Shown: positions 37,905-49,387 of the stretch, piece after piece | How positions within the stretch are numbered: the stretch's first letter is position 1 | Layout of the letters: each line of letters begins with the position of its first letter | Assembly: GCA_016508695.1 (NCBI GenBank) | Contig: VNKQ01000002.1 | Coordinates: forward strand, 1,426,001 to 1,490,000 | Direction: 5' to 3' | Origin: Hyphodiscus hymeniophilus | Taxonomy: Eukaryota; Ascomycota; Leotiomycetes; Helotiales; Hyphodiscaceae | Length of the DNA: 64,000 nucleotides | Notes under the pieces: model-generated | Seen by the model: only the letters and a program-made list of their open reading frames with translations | Told to the model about the DNA's origin: nothing | Database searches by the model: none | Position numbers and translations under genes: made by a program

Positions 37905-38699
37905 TGGGTGAGATCTCGTTTGCATTCGAGGCGTTACGGATGCATGGGCGGGGTGGGCTGAGTTAGCATCTTCCTCTGTGCTTGTAAATAATTTATTGCA
38001 TCGTCTTCACTCCAGCGAATATATGTACATGTGAAAAGTCACTGGATCATAGAACAAGGTTCGAAAAGTTTTCATGGGAAAAGCTCCTCAATCTATATGT
38101 GTTCGGTCGGATTTTTGGACGCATGATCGCCGAAGTATTTTGGGCGATTTGGCCCATGTGATTTGCTCAAATGAAGCCTTAGTCCGGATATTCAAACAAT
38201 TCAGCCTTGTTCTTGCCAAGGAGAGGTCCTCTAACATCCTCATTGCCCATGTTATTTGAATATTTAGATACCTACCTTAGTCCTCGTCAAATCGCTTCAA
38301 GCACACTTCGAAAATCATGAGCGCTCAGACTTGCTCAACCATACTAACACCCTTGACGATTTCTGTGTCTTGAGCACTACCTAGGCAGGATAAAACCATT
38401 TCTTTTAAGCCGCTTAGCCAACCTATTTGAGAGCAAGTATCATACCGACATGATAATCTGAATCGTTCAAAAGCTACATTCGACCGTCCTTTTAGACTCT
38501 ATGACTTGGAAATTTGTTTCCAGCCATAGTTGTAAATAGATGGTCTCTCGCAGCGAAGAGATGAAGAAGTTGCCTCGAAAACCCTGAGTCGTTCTAAACC
38601 TTGATCTAATCTATTCTGGGTCTATCGTAATACTTCGTGACTTCGTCTTCTCTTCTCAAAATATTAGCATCTTCACTCATTTGCTCCATTAAGAGACCT
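37905..38699. other. Convergent spacer with repeat-like sequence
   Basis: Sulfite reductase 3' UTR, then a stretch with degenerate copies of the dispersed repeat (38161-38480). No gene is seen. Confidence 0.55.
38161..38480. repeat. Degenerate dispersed-repeat copies, mixed orientation
   Basis: Plus-strand units near 38161 (GCTCAAATGAAGC...AGTCCGGATATTC) and 38286 (CAAATCGCTTCAAGC) and a minus-strand unit near 38480 (CTTTTGAACGATTCAGATTA). They are weaker than the copies at 21 and 43 kb. Confidence 0.4.
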
Positions 38700-39920
38700 T
38701 CACTCGTCCCAAATAACGCTCGTAATCTGTCCCGGAATATCAATCGCCGCCACAAACCTCCCAAACATGCCGCTCTCCACATCGCGCTCAACAATCACCA
38801 CCCTCCCATCCAACTGCAGTCCAACCGCCGCTAAGGTGCCGTCATGATTTACCGAGAACTGCCTGGGATACCTCCCTCCAGACGGAGCTAGTTGCTCGAA
38901 CGTCAATCCGCCGGTCTCGTGGTCGATTTTCCACACCTGTAGAGTGTCGGATGGGATTTTCGTGGCATTGAGAGGATCGAAATTCGGAATCGAGAATAGG
39001 GTTGCGTTGCGAGAGCACGTCAATAGATATCTGTTGTCGGGGGAGAGGAGGACCTCTGCTAGTGCTGCGCCTTCGGGTGTGGGTTTGGGACCATAGATAC
39101 CGCTCTCGAAGACGGGAGAGAAGGCCATCTCTTTCTCGCCGTAAGAGACTTTGTAGGAGACGATTGTATTCGCCAATTCAGAGACCAGGAAGAAAAAGGT
39201 GTCTCCCTCCGTCTTGAGGAATGCGCCGTGGCGAGGTCCAGATCCGGCGGGTGTGGCCAAGGGGGTCGATTCGGTCAGGAGACTGGTCTCTGGGTCGATG
39301 CTGAAGATTCTCACGAGGTCGGCACCGAGATCTGGGACTACGACGTAGGAGTCTGTTGGGTCCACCAGAGCTTCGTGGGGGTGGGGGCAATCCTGACGGA
39401 TAGGGTTGGGTCCTGGTGCTGAGAGAGTGTACGAGAAGGTTTGCAATTCCGAGACTCCGCCAGAGGGGAGGATGGTCCATGTTGTTACCGCTGAGCCACC
39501 ACTGTGTTATCGTTAATCATGTGTTTGGAAATGGTCAGGAATAACGTACTAATGAGCTAGAGCTAGAGCTGCTCCGCCGTTGTAGACCACGGAGCTGACT
39601 GGTCCACTGATGACAGAGTGGTGGTCGATCTGGGTCAGTTCTCCGGACGCGGATGTCTTGTAGGATGCTAGAGTTCCGTTCGGGACGGCGAGCCCCTCAT
39701 CGACACAGTATAGAACATCTTTGAAGGGGTCTTTGGTCAGCCAGGCGGGGTTAGGCTGAGAGCCCGTATTCACGGCCGTTTGGTTCAAGGTGAATTTGCC
39801 GTTTGTCTCTTGGTCCAGTTGTAACGAAGTGATAGTGCCAGCGTATGAAGAAACGCAAAGTTTTGTGGCCAAGCTCGAAGTCATCAGGCTGCCGAGGGGT
39901 AATAGGTCGAGAAGACGCAT
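38700..39920 (-). CDS. Lactonase-like seven-bladed beta-propeller, probably secreted
   Basis: Member of the lactonase / 3-carboxymuconate-cyclase-like family, a group that includes 6-phosphogluconolactonase and muconate-lactonizing propellers. Exons are 39920..39550 and 39501..38700 (390 aa). The 48-bp intron splits the codon for the Tyr of YGGSAV. The chosen ATG begins a short hydrophobic signal-like segment (MRLLDLLPLGSL). An ATG 30 codons upstream (40010) would hide that signal. Family motifs are the HPHEALVDPTD, VPDLGADLVRIF, GPRHGAF, AEVLLSPDNRYLL and RYPRQFSVNHDG blades. Many short propeller blades, several N-x-S/T sites and a leader suggest an extracellular enzyme. The substrate cannot be deduced. 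Confidence 0.85.
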
Positions 39921-40699
39921 CTTAACCCCGTGTGATAATGGCAGCATTGATGTGTAGGATCGTAAAGTGGCAGGCAGAGTGCCGAAATATTCAGAGAAAG
40001 AGAGCCACATATTTAACGTCTGCGAACTTGAATAGCCTCAGTTGTAAATTGAATTGGCATTAAAACCTTGCGAATCTGGGGTAGTACTGTAGCAAGCGGC
40101 TCCTTGTGCCGTAAAATCTGGTTGGCGAAAGTTAGTTGCCGCGTTTGAGGTCACTTGAGCTTAATCCGAGGAAAGGTAAATTCTTTACAAACGTACTATG
40201 CAGAGATGCGATTATAAAGATCCAAACCTAATTATCGACTTGCCGGCGTATATCAAGATATAGGTAATGGTGGGGGTGGTTGAAGTTGTCTTGTTGTTGT
40301 AGTAAGCAAAGGGGACGTTACCTTGCTCGGTAACTTTGCCGATTTCGCCCATATCCGGATACAAAGTAGGGGTTGTGGACATGGTGTTCAAATACCTCGA
40401 AATTCTTTCTACTTTATTTCACGCGTGGGAATGCTTTTCGCCTGTTTGATCGTGACCGACTGGATGGGCAGTAAGAGCAGAACAATGGGACGCAACGCTT
40501 GGCGAGTCACCCATTCAGGGGCTGACTTCTTTTCTGGGGAATACGGTAGATAGATTCTGAGGTAGAAGGGAAGGATATCTGAGAGAGCATACAGTAGGGT
40601 ACTGTATTGTTGGGGTACTAGATGCAAATGGCCAAAAAACTTTTGAGGGAGCGTTTCGACGCTGAACATTTCTGTTTGCTTTAGTTGAGAAAATTATCG

Positions 40700-40980
40700 T
40701 AGAAACTATCTAAACAGGTTTGAGGATTATCCGAATTGCTCAAATACTTTGTCACCAGAACATCGCGGTCCGCGGACCAACAATCAATACTGTATGGTAG
40801 CAAGCAAACATCAAGCGGTGTATAACAAGCCGCGTGAGAACTATCAAAGCGCTTGTATATCCGAAGCGCTAGATGCTTCGAGCGGATATTCTTCCTATGC
40901 CCTTCAAGTATTTGACGCTGTAGAGACCGCTCAAAAGAGCTTCGACATAGCCGAATTGCTCCAATACTTTGAGTGACGAG
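40700..40980 (-). repeat. Degenerate repeat copies with GAGCAATTCGG core
   Basis: On the minus strand two units share CAAAGTATT-GAGCAATTCGG; one (near 40740-40705) continues into ATAATCCTC, and the other lies near 40976-40945. An intermediate copy near 40895-40856 reads CGCTTCGGATAT. They resemble the core of the dispersed repeat elsewhere in the window. Confidence 0.45.
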
Positions 40981-41024
40981 AACGAAAAGAACAAAGAGAA
41001 CAAAAAGAACAAAAAGAACAAAAA
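40980..41024 (+). repeat. Short 9-bp tandem array, GAACAAAAA x5
   Basis: Five consecutive 9-mers: GAACGAAAA, GAACAAAGA and then GAACAAAAA three times. It is a simple minisatellite immediately after the last degenerate repeat copy. Confidence 0.85.
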
Positions 41025-41302
41025 TGTGCAAGAAAACACTCAACAAATCGTGTATAGTATACATGACAAAGAAACAAACGAACACACTCTTCCACATTTG
41101 ATGCAAGAATAATTGATTGTAAGTCCATTTTCCCCGGAATTCGAATTCCTGAGTGCTACCTACCTAGGTAGAGTAGTGTGCTGATTGTAGAAGCCCAACA
41201 CCCTCGAAGCTCTGTCGTCACCCAACCCCTCTACTGTATGCCCCGCTCAGCCTTGGCGACCTTGAGTATGTGTGAGTAGCCTTCTCCCTTTGCTTCATCT
41301 TC

Positions 41303-41365
41303 ATCTTCCACCTTCCACCTTCCACCTTCCACTTTCCACTTTCAATCTTCCACTTCCACTTCTCA
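41303..41365 (+). repeat. CTTCCAC-rich pyrimidine tract upstream of the epimerase-like gene
   Basis: An imperfect array of TTCCAC(C/T) units ending about 30 bp before the start codon. It is probably leader or core promoter sequence, as pyrimidine tracts are common in fungal leaders. Confidence 0.75.
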
Positions 41366-41396
41366 CTATCCCTTCAAATCAATTACGATCGCGCTC

Positions 41397-42581
41397 ATGG
41401 CAACTAAGATCTTCGTGTAGGGCATCTTCCCCCTATCCGATCTCAACTATTAATGGCTTTCGCGATTGTACAAGTACAAATCACTGACATATCTCAGAAC
41501 CGGGGCCACTGGCTACATTGGTGGTGACGCCCTCTACGCTTTGTACAAAAAGTACCCAGACTTCGAATATACCGCTTTGGTACGAAACTCTGACAGTGGT
41601 GCCAAAGTTGCGGCCGAATACCCCAAGATCCATCTCGTGTACGGAACTCTCGAGGACTCAGATGTGCTGGAAGCAGAAGCTGCTAAGGCGGACATCGTGA
41701 TACGTAAGTTTTGATACGTAGCCTTACAAGCTAATAAACGCTCACTGCTCCCTCCTACAGATACGGCAGATTCCTCAGACCACGAAGGAGCAGCGAAAGC
41801 TATCAAAGCAGGCTTAGAAAAAGGGCACAGTGCTGAGAAACCGGGGTACTGGTTACACACATCGGGAACAGGCATACTATGTTGGAAAGACATGGAGACA
41901 AAAACCTACGGTGAAGCACCCTCTCAACAACCATACGATGACCTCGAAAGGGTCGAAGAGCTTACAGGACTCCCCGACAAGGCCTTTCACCGAGATATTG
42001 ACAAGATCGTACTGGGAGCCTCATCATCAGGTGTCAAAACCGCTATCGTCTGCCCGCCAACCATCTACGGTCCAGGACGAGGTCCAGGAAACAAGAAGAG
42101 CAGACAGGTCTACATACTCGCGCGGACAACACTGGAGCAGGGACATGCTTCTCAACTTGGAAAGGGGCTTGCGGAGTGGGATAACGTGCATGTACAGGAT
42201 CTTTCCGAGCTCTTCGTTCTCCTGGTTGAGTCTGCTGTTTCAGGGAAGGAGAACCCGGAAATCTGGGGGGAGAAAGGGTATTTTCTTGCGGAGAATGGCC
42301 ATCATTCTTGGGGCCAGGTAGCGAAGGAGGTCGCAGAGGCTGCTCACAAGCAAGGCTACATTAAGACGACAGAGGTTAGCGTGGATCCTCCAAATGAGGA
42401 GAAGGGTTTTGAGTCGTTGAGTTGGGGACTTAATTCTAAAGGCTTTGCCAAGAGAGCGAGGAAGGTTTTGGGGTGGAAACCAAGCGGGAAAATTTTAGAG
42501 GATTGTATTCCTGACATCGTCGATGGTGAGGCGGCGGCTCTGGGTTTGAAGAAAGGATATGCTGAGAAGGTATCAGGGTGA
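41397..42581 (+). CDS. NAD(P)-dependent epimerase/dehydratase-like (extended SDR) protein
   Basis: Rossmann-fold oxidoreductase of unknown substrate. Exons are 41397..41416, 41498..41703 and 41761..42581 (348 aa). The first exon has only 20 nt and encodes MATKIF; joining it produces the NAD(P) loop VTGATGYIGG. Other extended-SDR features are ADIVIHTADSSDH after the fourth strand, LHTSGTG, and PPTIYGPGRGPGN. The catalytic YxxxK of classical SDRs is not obvious, which fits atypical NmrA-like or semialdehyde-reductase-like fungal proteins often annotated as NAD-dependent epimerase. A C-terminal LGWKPSG...LEDCIPD segment is typical of this group. It sits alone, not in a recognisable metabolic cluster. 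Confidence 0.82.
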
Positions 42582-44308
42582 AGAGGTAAGATCATCTGAT
42601 TTGAAGAGCCTGAGTATGCTCTGAGCAGTAGCTATTGCTTTAGCTGTTATACGAGAAGGTATATGATTTACAACACCGACTTAACTGAAAATGTGGTGAA
42701 TCGAATTATGTTTGGCTAACCTCACAGCGGCAACAGCAGTTTTGTGCGGATGAGCCAATATGCTATGCAATTTGAGTAGGATGTCACTGTTATTTGCTAG
42801 CTAGTCTGCTGCCTTATCATCTGCTATTATTTCCTGTTCTGCTTCATCATATTTTAGTTGCTGTAACTACGAGATTTACCTTTCCCTGTGTGCCTTTACT
42901 AGATTTGGATCCAATCGCTCATGAGCTCAAGAAAGCTCAAAACACCAGATCTGCATTCAAAGGACTCAGCTTGAGGGTGCCAAGTTTAGGACGTTCCAAT
43001 CGCTCATTTGGTTTTGAACGATTCGGATGATCACTTTTCTTTACATGACTTGACTTTCAAAAGATACGTTTCACCAAATGATGTATGCTGTTGGTAGTAT
43101 TGGGGCACAACGTTCGACTTTCTATGACTGACGAAATTTTCGGAGTACTATCCCTCATTCCTGGGTGTAATAAATGAGCGCAATTCCTCACGCTTCTGGC
43201 TGCTCAGTGAGTCACGTGAGTAATTGGAAACTTAAATCACCAATTTCAACAGCAAAGAATGGTACGTAAAGAACGAGACACAGCAGTGGCCTATAAGTAA
43301 TTCGATGTGTATAAAGCAAGAACAGGAGTGTGTGATTACCTGGTGACAACCGCTTTCATCAATATCACCGCCAACGCCCTGGCTGAGCACCTTACTCTGA
43401 GACCCACAAATCATGACAAGACAACAGCTCTAAAAAACATCAACGGTCCTTAATAAGAGACTACAATAGATGCCCTGAAGTATACAAAAGTCAGAATTGC
43501 AAGTATCTGTGTTCTGCCATGTCGAGCGCTGAGATGAAGACTTCACTTCGACCCCCTTGACCATACTCCACGTGATCGCTTAAGGTCCGCCTGAACCAGC
43601 GCGTCTTTGAGAGAAATATCGCGACCTCAGTCAACCGACAATCAAACGATCACCGAACTCCAACAATCTCGACATCGACCAACCTGTTCTCGGTCGTGTA
43701 CAATTGTGTTTGGTAGGTATCTTGAAATCGTCTCATTCTGGAATCCTCGCTAACAATAAAAGGAGATCTCCTAAACGGGTCAACAATCAAACAGCTGAAG
43801 AGGTTCGTGACACTGTCCCGTGAAGGGAACTCATAGTACCAGAGATTGCTCTACCTATCTTGAACACTGTATAATGCATGCTTTTCAAGTATCAAGAAGT
43901 CCTTGAAGCCCTTCGAAGTTATCAGATTGGGCCTTGATCGCGGTTCTTGAGGTGTTTGATCGAGGTTGAACATTTGATACAGTGAAGTGTGCAATTGCTC
44001 AACGCATTTTGCAGCGCACATGGCAACATTCACTTTCCGGGCCTTGCGTTCGCCTCCTCCTATGGCTTGGCAAATCGGTGTTATTTTCCATTTGTTCTCT
44101 CCATCTGCGAACCTTCAACATTGCTTGAAGAGACCAGCTTGCTAATAATGGCATACCCAGTAGTAAAAAGTGCTACTATCACCTGGCCCTCCTCTTTTGA
44201 CCCTGGCATTCGCCACCGACGCAGTTTGGCATCCTACGTCTCCCCCTACCCACGCGTTTCTTTCCAGAGGAACACCAGCCAAGAGGTCAACTTCCACTGT
44301 CCATTCCA
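42582..44308. other. 1.7-kb gene-poor intergenic, with repeats
   Basis: Downstream of the epimerase-like gene there are two repeat units (42911-43070), then AT-rich sequence. An ATG at 44151 upstream of DPB3 opens only a short frame, and no 5' exon could be linked. No supported gene or RNA. Confidence 0.55.
42911..43070 (+). repeat. Two copies of the dispersed repeat, second one well preserved
   Basis: Units start at 42911 and 42996 (period 85), both with CCAATCGCTCAT. The second continues with a GGTTTT block, the core GAACGATTCGGATGATCACT, a spacer, and ATGACTTGACTTTCAAAAG. It is one of the best copies in the window together with 21281. Confidence 0.6.
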
Positions 44309-45044
44309 ATGCCTTACAACACAGCGGCAATTCCTCCTCGCAGGGACGCAACTGGCACTGTCCAGCTTCCCTGTAAGTTAATTATTCCTTCCATTATTGG
44401 TATCTACTCATATTTCTAGTGTCAAGAGTCAAGAAGATCGTAGGGCAGGACAATGATATCAATATGTGCTCCAATAATGCCGCCTTCGTCATAACGTTGG
44501 CATGCGTAAGCTTCCTAGGCTCTCTCCATTGACAGCTGCTGACGCTACCCAGGAATCCTTCATTCAACACCTGGCAGAGCAAGGACACAATGTCGTCAAG
44601 TCTGAGCGCAAGCCCCGCCGTAACATTCAATACCGAGACCTTGGTATTCATCATCGCTGCTTCTCCCATGCAACCAACTAACATATCACAGCCAATGCCG
44701 TAGCCCGCAATGACAACCTCGAGTTCCTCGCCGATGTTGTACCTCGCACAGTCCCATTCAAAGAGGTTAAGGAGAAGAAAGCACCCACTGGACCCGCCAA
44801 AGCAGCCAACGGTGAAGCTAGCATGGAGCACGGCCAGACTACTCTCGATGTCGGCGGACCTATGAGCATGAACGGTATGAACGGCTTGAACGGGGCTGAT
44901 CACGATGGAGCTGCGCATGATGGTGATGATAGCACGATCGCGGATCCTAACCAGCAACTGGAGATGGAGATTCGGGGTGCGAGAATCAGCACGGGTTCTA
45001 TAGGCGAGGTCATCAATGGCCAGGACGTTGAGATGGGCCAGTAG
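44309..45044 (+). CDS. DPB3: Histone-fold protein Dpb3 (DNA polymerase epsilon subunit / POLE4-like)
   Basis: Small histone-fold partner in DNA polymerase epsilon and, in many eukaryotes, in ISW2/CHRAC chromatin remodelling. Exons are 44309..44372, 44420..44505, 44553..44643 and 44692..45044 (197 aa). The N-terminus reads ATGTVQLPLSRVKKIVGQD, leading into the CBF/NF-Y-type histone fold with SNNAAFVITLA, ESFIQHLAEQG and RRNIQYRDLANAVARND. After VVPRTVPFKEV the tail is Met/Asn/Gly/Asp-rich and acidic, probably disordered. Introns are 47-48 bp. Separation from other NF-YC-like proteins rests on the QLPLSRVKKI and FLADVVPRTVP motifs. Confidence 0.87.
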
Positions 45045-45585
45045 TTGGATCGATGAGGGAAATTTGGGAGTTATGGGTATGGTGCATTGCGTGCGTTGTT
45101 TCTACGGACATACTTGCTTGTAGTGGAGGATTCCATGAGGCAATGCATCACGGTTACGTTCAAGCGTTCGTGCTTTGCCTTGACTGTTCCGTCGATCTCA
45201 GCACTAATTGCCTATCGGACAGCTGCACTGATGTCGGGGTTCAAGTTGAGGTTTACGAGGCTTGGTTATCTAAGATGCTGGACTCAGTACAAAAGCCTGG
45301 TACCATCGCTCCTTCCTAAACCCTTACTAACTGAGGACTTGTTATCTGAGTTTAATACAAAGATGCGCTTCAAAGCATTGGAACAAATGGAGTGAACAGC
45401 TTGTAAATTTTGTGATTATGGGCAGGCCACATCAATCTATGCCGCCAAGTTTTCTGCCAATCATTCCTTTTTCCACAACCAAGGTTTAAGCTCGCAGCTC
45501 ATATTCCAAACGCCAGACTTTTCATAGCCAGCCATCCAAACGCCATGTAGTCTCAGGATCGATGTAGATTCCACCACAAGCAGCT
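45045..45585. other. Convergent spacer, DPB3 to LEA1
   Basis: Two 3' regions. The open frames here (for example 45053-45319) have no protein-like signature. Confidence 0.6.
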
Positions 45586-46607
45586 TCATTCCTCCATGGC
45601 GTCATCCCCCTGAGCGCCAGCCGGAACCCTCCCCTCATTAAGCTCCTTCTCCAAGCGTATGATATCCTGCAAGCTCTTCGCGTTCCTGATCAACTCCTCC
45701 ACTCTCTTCCTCTCCTTATCCGTAAGTTTCACGCGGTAACTCTTCGACGTAGATGCTGCTGTGGTGGAGGTGCCATTCGTATCAAAAGTTTTTGATTTCA
45801 CGCCCATGATCTGAGGTCCCGTCAGTATATTGTGGCAACGGAGGTGGGGAATGAGATACCTTTTCGGCCAAACCAGTCGGTTCCTTCTCCGTTCCAAATA
45901 GCTCCGCTGCTTTCTCCCTCTCCTCCAATTTCACCTTGGCATAGTCGAAGAACCTCAAGCTTCTGCAGCGCCAGATGATGTAAAGGCGGTAATGCTTCAC
46001 CTAATATCAGTCTCAACTCCCACGACTGGAACATTTCTTAGCATACCTCTTTTCTTGTGACGGGGTTTTCGAGAAGCGAAAGATGGGTCAGCATTGGAAA
46101 CGTCCCAAGCACGTCAAGATCCCCTAACTCTGCGACATTGTTCTGCGTAAGAACGAGGGTATTGAGATTCGGTAGCGAATTCGCAAGGGTAGGCTGGATC
46201 GTTTGGAGTCGGTTTCGGGCTAGGAGAAGGGTCCGAAGTCGGGGAGACAGAGGGAAGTTGCCCAGTGTTTGTATATCATTGTCTGAGAAGTCTATGGCGT
46301 CGGTCGGCTGCAATTCCCAATCAGTGCTGTCCATGGGTAGAAGAGAAAGAAGACTCACCCCTGCAACTCCGAGGTTCTCTATCGCCTGTATTCGATGTCC
46401 TGTTTGCGAGATTGGATATCAATTAAGCTCTTCAAGTGTAGTAAATCATGTTCTTTCCAGTACGCACCTCGCAAGTCTGTCCATACCATCAGCACATTGT
46501 CTTTTGGAGCGTAGCATTTAGGTGAATGGTAACTTACCTAGTTCTCTCTCCTTTAAGGTGTTCAAGTAGGAGAGGGAGGATTGGATGAGGTCTGCGGTGA
46601 GCCTCAT
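45586..46607 (-). CDS. LEA1: U2 snRNP A' protein (Lea1), leucine-rich repeats
   Basis: Binds U2 snRNA stem-loop IV together with U2B'' in the spliceosome. Six exons: 46607..46538, 46476..46468 (9 nt), 46399..46359, 46307..46047, 45994..45860 and 45810..45586 (246 aa). The start is MRLTADLIQSSLSYLN. The LRR region contains LDLRGHRIQAIENLG, DAIDFSDNDI, LRTLLLARNRL and LNTLVLTQNNV, capped by LENPVTRKEHYRLYIIWRCRSLRFFDYAKV, the U2A' signature. The C-terminus has the KSYRVKLTDKERKRVEELI helix. Exon 2 encodes only the LR of LDLRG plus split codons on both sides. An alternative acceptor at 46000 would insert Val-Lys before HYRLY. Confidence 0.92.
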
Positions 46608-46848
46608 TTTGGCGAATTACCTGTCGAGTATTTTCCTAGGATCGAGAAAGTGTAGATGTGAGGGCCGCGACAAGGCTGAGGTCCTATTTTTCGTGGTGGA
46701 AAGTTAGGCGCTAGTCTCGATTGGGGAATATTCGGAAATGGGCACATGCGTATATATATACGATAGTTCTCTCATATCGTACACTACTCCTACATTGAAA
46801 CATAGCACCTTGCTTTATGATGCCACCCCCTGGTTCTATGCAGCCTGT

Positions 46849-49004
46849 CTAGCATGTCCATATACCTACGATCCCATCCCGACGGCCTTCCGTCAAGTAT
46901 CCATCCTTAATTCTTACTCTTTCAACTATAGCAGGGTTCCTGTTTTCCTCCTCCGCTAGGACACCAGACCCGCAGTCCCAATGTCGACCATCCGTTTTAT
47001 CATACACCTTAGCCACATTTTCACCGGCAGCTGCTACGATCCTTCGACTGTCGAACATCATGCTAGAAATAGGGTTGTCATATGCGTAAGCATCGTGGAT
47101 TGCTCCAGTCCGGAGATCCCATATCTGATAGATGTTAGCGTCACGCAATTGCTGTTGGGGTCTCAGTAGAAACCTACCCGAATACTCCGATCCAAACTCC
47201 CAGTGACCAAATGTACATCATCGAATTGCAAACAAGTCACAGGACCAGTATGCCCAACCAGACTCCGATGAACTTGTCCACTCCTCAAGTCCCATAGTCG
47301 GACCATTCCATCCGCAGTGCCACATGCCAACGCGGCATCAAAGACCTGGACAGCACCAACAAAATCTGCTGATGCATCTGGTAATCTTCCGGTCTGCCGC
47401 CATGCACCTTCACTGGATCCCATAGTCGCCGAAGCTTGAGCCGCAGCCCACATCACATCCAAAGTTTGAACACATCGCCCCTTCTCAAGATCCCATTGCC
47501 GAAGCGTTTTGTCTGCTGATCCTGAAATCAGAGTGTCGCCTTTGAGATGCAACGCTGTGACCTCATCCACATGGGACTCCAGGGTAAACAGAGGGCAATC
47601 TGTCATTGTTCCAGGCGGAGGAAGCATTTGCTCGTCCTCTGGATTGCCGAAAGCTAATGGATCATCATCCTCGTCACCGGCATCTTTATTGATGCGGTTG
47701 TCTTGAGGCTCATAGCGTGCTTTACTCAAATCCCATAACCTAATCGTTGCATCCATCGATCCAGTAGCCACAATATTGTCTTCCACTTGCAGAGCTCGTA
47801 CAGATGCAGTGTGACCTTCGAGAAAGCCCATGCAACGCCCCGCATTCATATCCCACACTCGTACAGTATCGTCTAGTGCCGCAGTAACCATCGTACCGAA
47901 CGGAACATCGAAATCCACTGCTGTGACCATATCATTGTGGGCCTGAAATTCTCGAATCATAGACCCAGGCTCAAAGTGTTCGTGTAAGATGGGCATAGAT
48001 TTCCGTCGAATCGTCTTATGTCGTTTTGGCCGTGTTGGCGTGGTTGGCGCAGGAGGCAATTTTTGGTATATCGACTCTGACATGAATGAAGCATCCATAA
48101 CATTATCATCTGGTTCCAGATCTTCCCCAATCTTCTCTGTTTCAGCCAATGATTTGGCCATCGCCTCGGCATCATCAAATTGCTCTTGCGCATCTTCTAG
48201 TCGATTTTCCACATGAAGTACTTTCGAAAGTTAGTCTGACTGTCAGTTTGATACACCAGATACACCAGATATACGAACTGTCATGCTCTAGTAACGCCTC
48301 TTCCTGCTCTAATCCTGCCAACCGATCTAGAACAATCCGGCGCATGCTATTGAGATTCGCAATCTTCCTGTCGATCTCAAGGATTTCGCTGCTCGCCATA
48401 TTCTTTCGAACGCCCATCATTTCCAATTGGTGATTCAAGGTGCTCTTCTCTTTCTTGAGCTTTGCCAATGTTGGCGGGGTGGGGGCGTCTGATTCCGACC
48501 TGTCGTCCTCTAACAGCTTCCTTCCCCTTGACACTTTTCTCTTGTGCCTTTTACCCTCTGGAATATTCTCTGGTAACGTAGCTTTAAAACCTTGAAACAA
48601 GGAATAGGTGTTATCATCCTGGGGGATATTCATCAAGAGCTCGTCTGGAAGATACGTAAGGGCACGGTATTGTATCTCTGAAGTCGAGAGCTTCGACCGT
48701 ACCAAATCTGTCGGAGTGGTCTTCGCAAACGAGAAGACGCTCCTTTGCAGATTCGGCCGCCGAAGCTGTTTATGTAGGTCGCTCATTGCATTTTGATATG
48801 CGTTATTCGTCGAAGGATCTGTCAAAGGCCCCATCAGATGGCCCGCCGTTGTGGTAACCTTTCTCCCGAACGCCTCCAGTCCTCTGGTCTAAATATGTCA
48901 GTGAGAAGTCCCGGTCGATTCGCAGGGCATACCGATATTATGGCGGAATCATCGTCCGCTGGACCTCTAAATGGCGAGGCATTGCGGCTGCGCGAACCAG
49001 CCAT
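46849..49004 (-). CDS. MDV1: Mitochondrial division protein Mdv1/Caf4-like WD40 adaptor
   Basis: Adaptor that links Fis1 on the outer mitochondrial membrane to the dynamin Dnm1 for fission. Exons are 49004..48933, 48888..48279, 48220..47178 and 47124..46849 (666 aa). The N-terminal region contains HLMGPL and a helical Fis1-binding-type segment. A coiled coil follows (about 167-261). The C-terminal half (from about residue 315) is a WD40 propeller with blades such as IREFQAHNDMVTAVDF, FLEGHTASVRAL, LFTLESHVDEVTAL and SLVGHTGPVTCL, and an inserted acidic loop in the middle. The third intron has an unusual GTTCGT donor, but its GACTAAC branch site and the resulting LLEHDILHVENRL helix support it. 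The start is the first ATG of an open frame that otherwise begins with TTG. Confidence 0.9.
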
Positions 49005-49387
49005 GCGTGTTCCCTCTCCCTTCAACTCATATACCAATTTCAATACGGGATGCTCGAGTGCGGCGTCGCAATCATGTGCTGGCGAGCTTTTAAAATTGTG
49101 TTTTGGGGTTGTTTATCTTGTCGTGTGAACGATGATGCGCGGTTTCAAGGTACAGCTTGACTCGGCGGCTTTTTCACAGGGGTAAGCATGGAGCTAGGCT
49201 GGTATTTGGCATGCCAGTTCGTCCAGAATTCACATCCACGAATCTTACTTCGCAGACATCTTTGAGCCATTGAGTTCTGGCAGAGAAACATCAAAATCAG
49301 AAGAAATAATAATCCCGATTAAACACTCAAGAACGGTCGTTTTCTGTCGAAATACCAACAAGCCATACAAGAACCCATCCCCCCACC
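49005..49387. promoter_or_regulatory. Divergent promoter region of MDV1 and chorismate mutase
   Basis: A 383-bp spacer between two divergent start codons. No individual element is assigned. Confidence 0.55.

Larger units (their letters stand above)
39921..41396. other. Divergent intergenic, lactonase-like gene to epimerase-like gene
   Basis: A 1.5-kb spacer holding both promoters, degenerate repeats (40700-40980), a 9-bp GAACAAAAA array and a CTTCCAC-rich leader. A 75-codon frame at 40749-40976 overlaps the repeats and is not supported as a gene. Confidence 0.55.

Noticed and set aside
40749..40976. 75-codon plus-strand frame
   Set aside because: It overlaps degenerate repeat copies, starts and ends within them, and has no protein-like composition.
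41136..41149. 14-bp perfect palindrome GGAATTCGAATTCC near TACCTAGGTA
   Set aside because: Short palindromes of this size are expected by chance in 64 kb, and no inverted-repeat element surrounds it.
44394..44957. 187-codon minus-strand frame opposite DPB3
   Set aside because: It is antisense to four consistent DPB3 exons and crosses their introns; its hydrophobic appearance comes from the complementary codons.
45053..45395. Overlapping 88- and 102-codon frames after DPB3
   Set aside because: Both lie in the 3' region, with no start context and no recognisable motif; probably chance frames.
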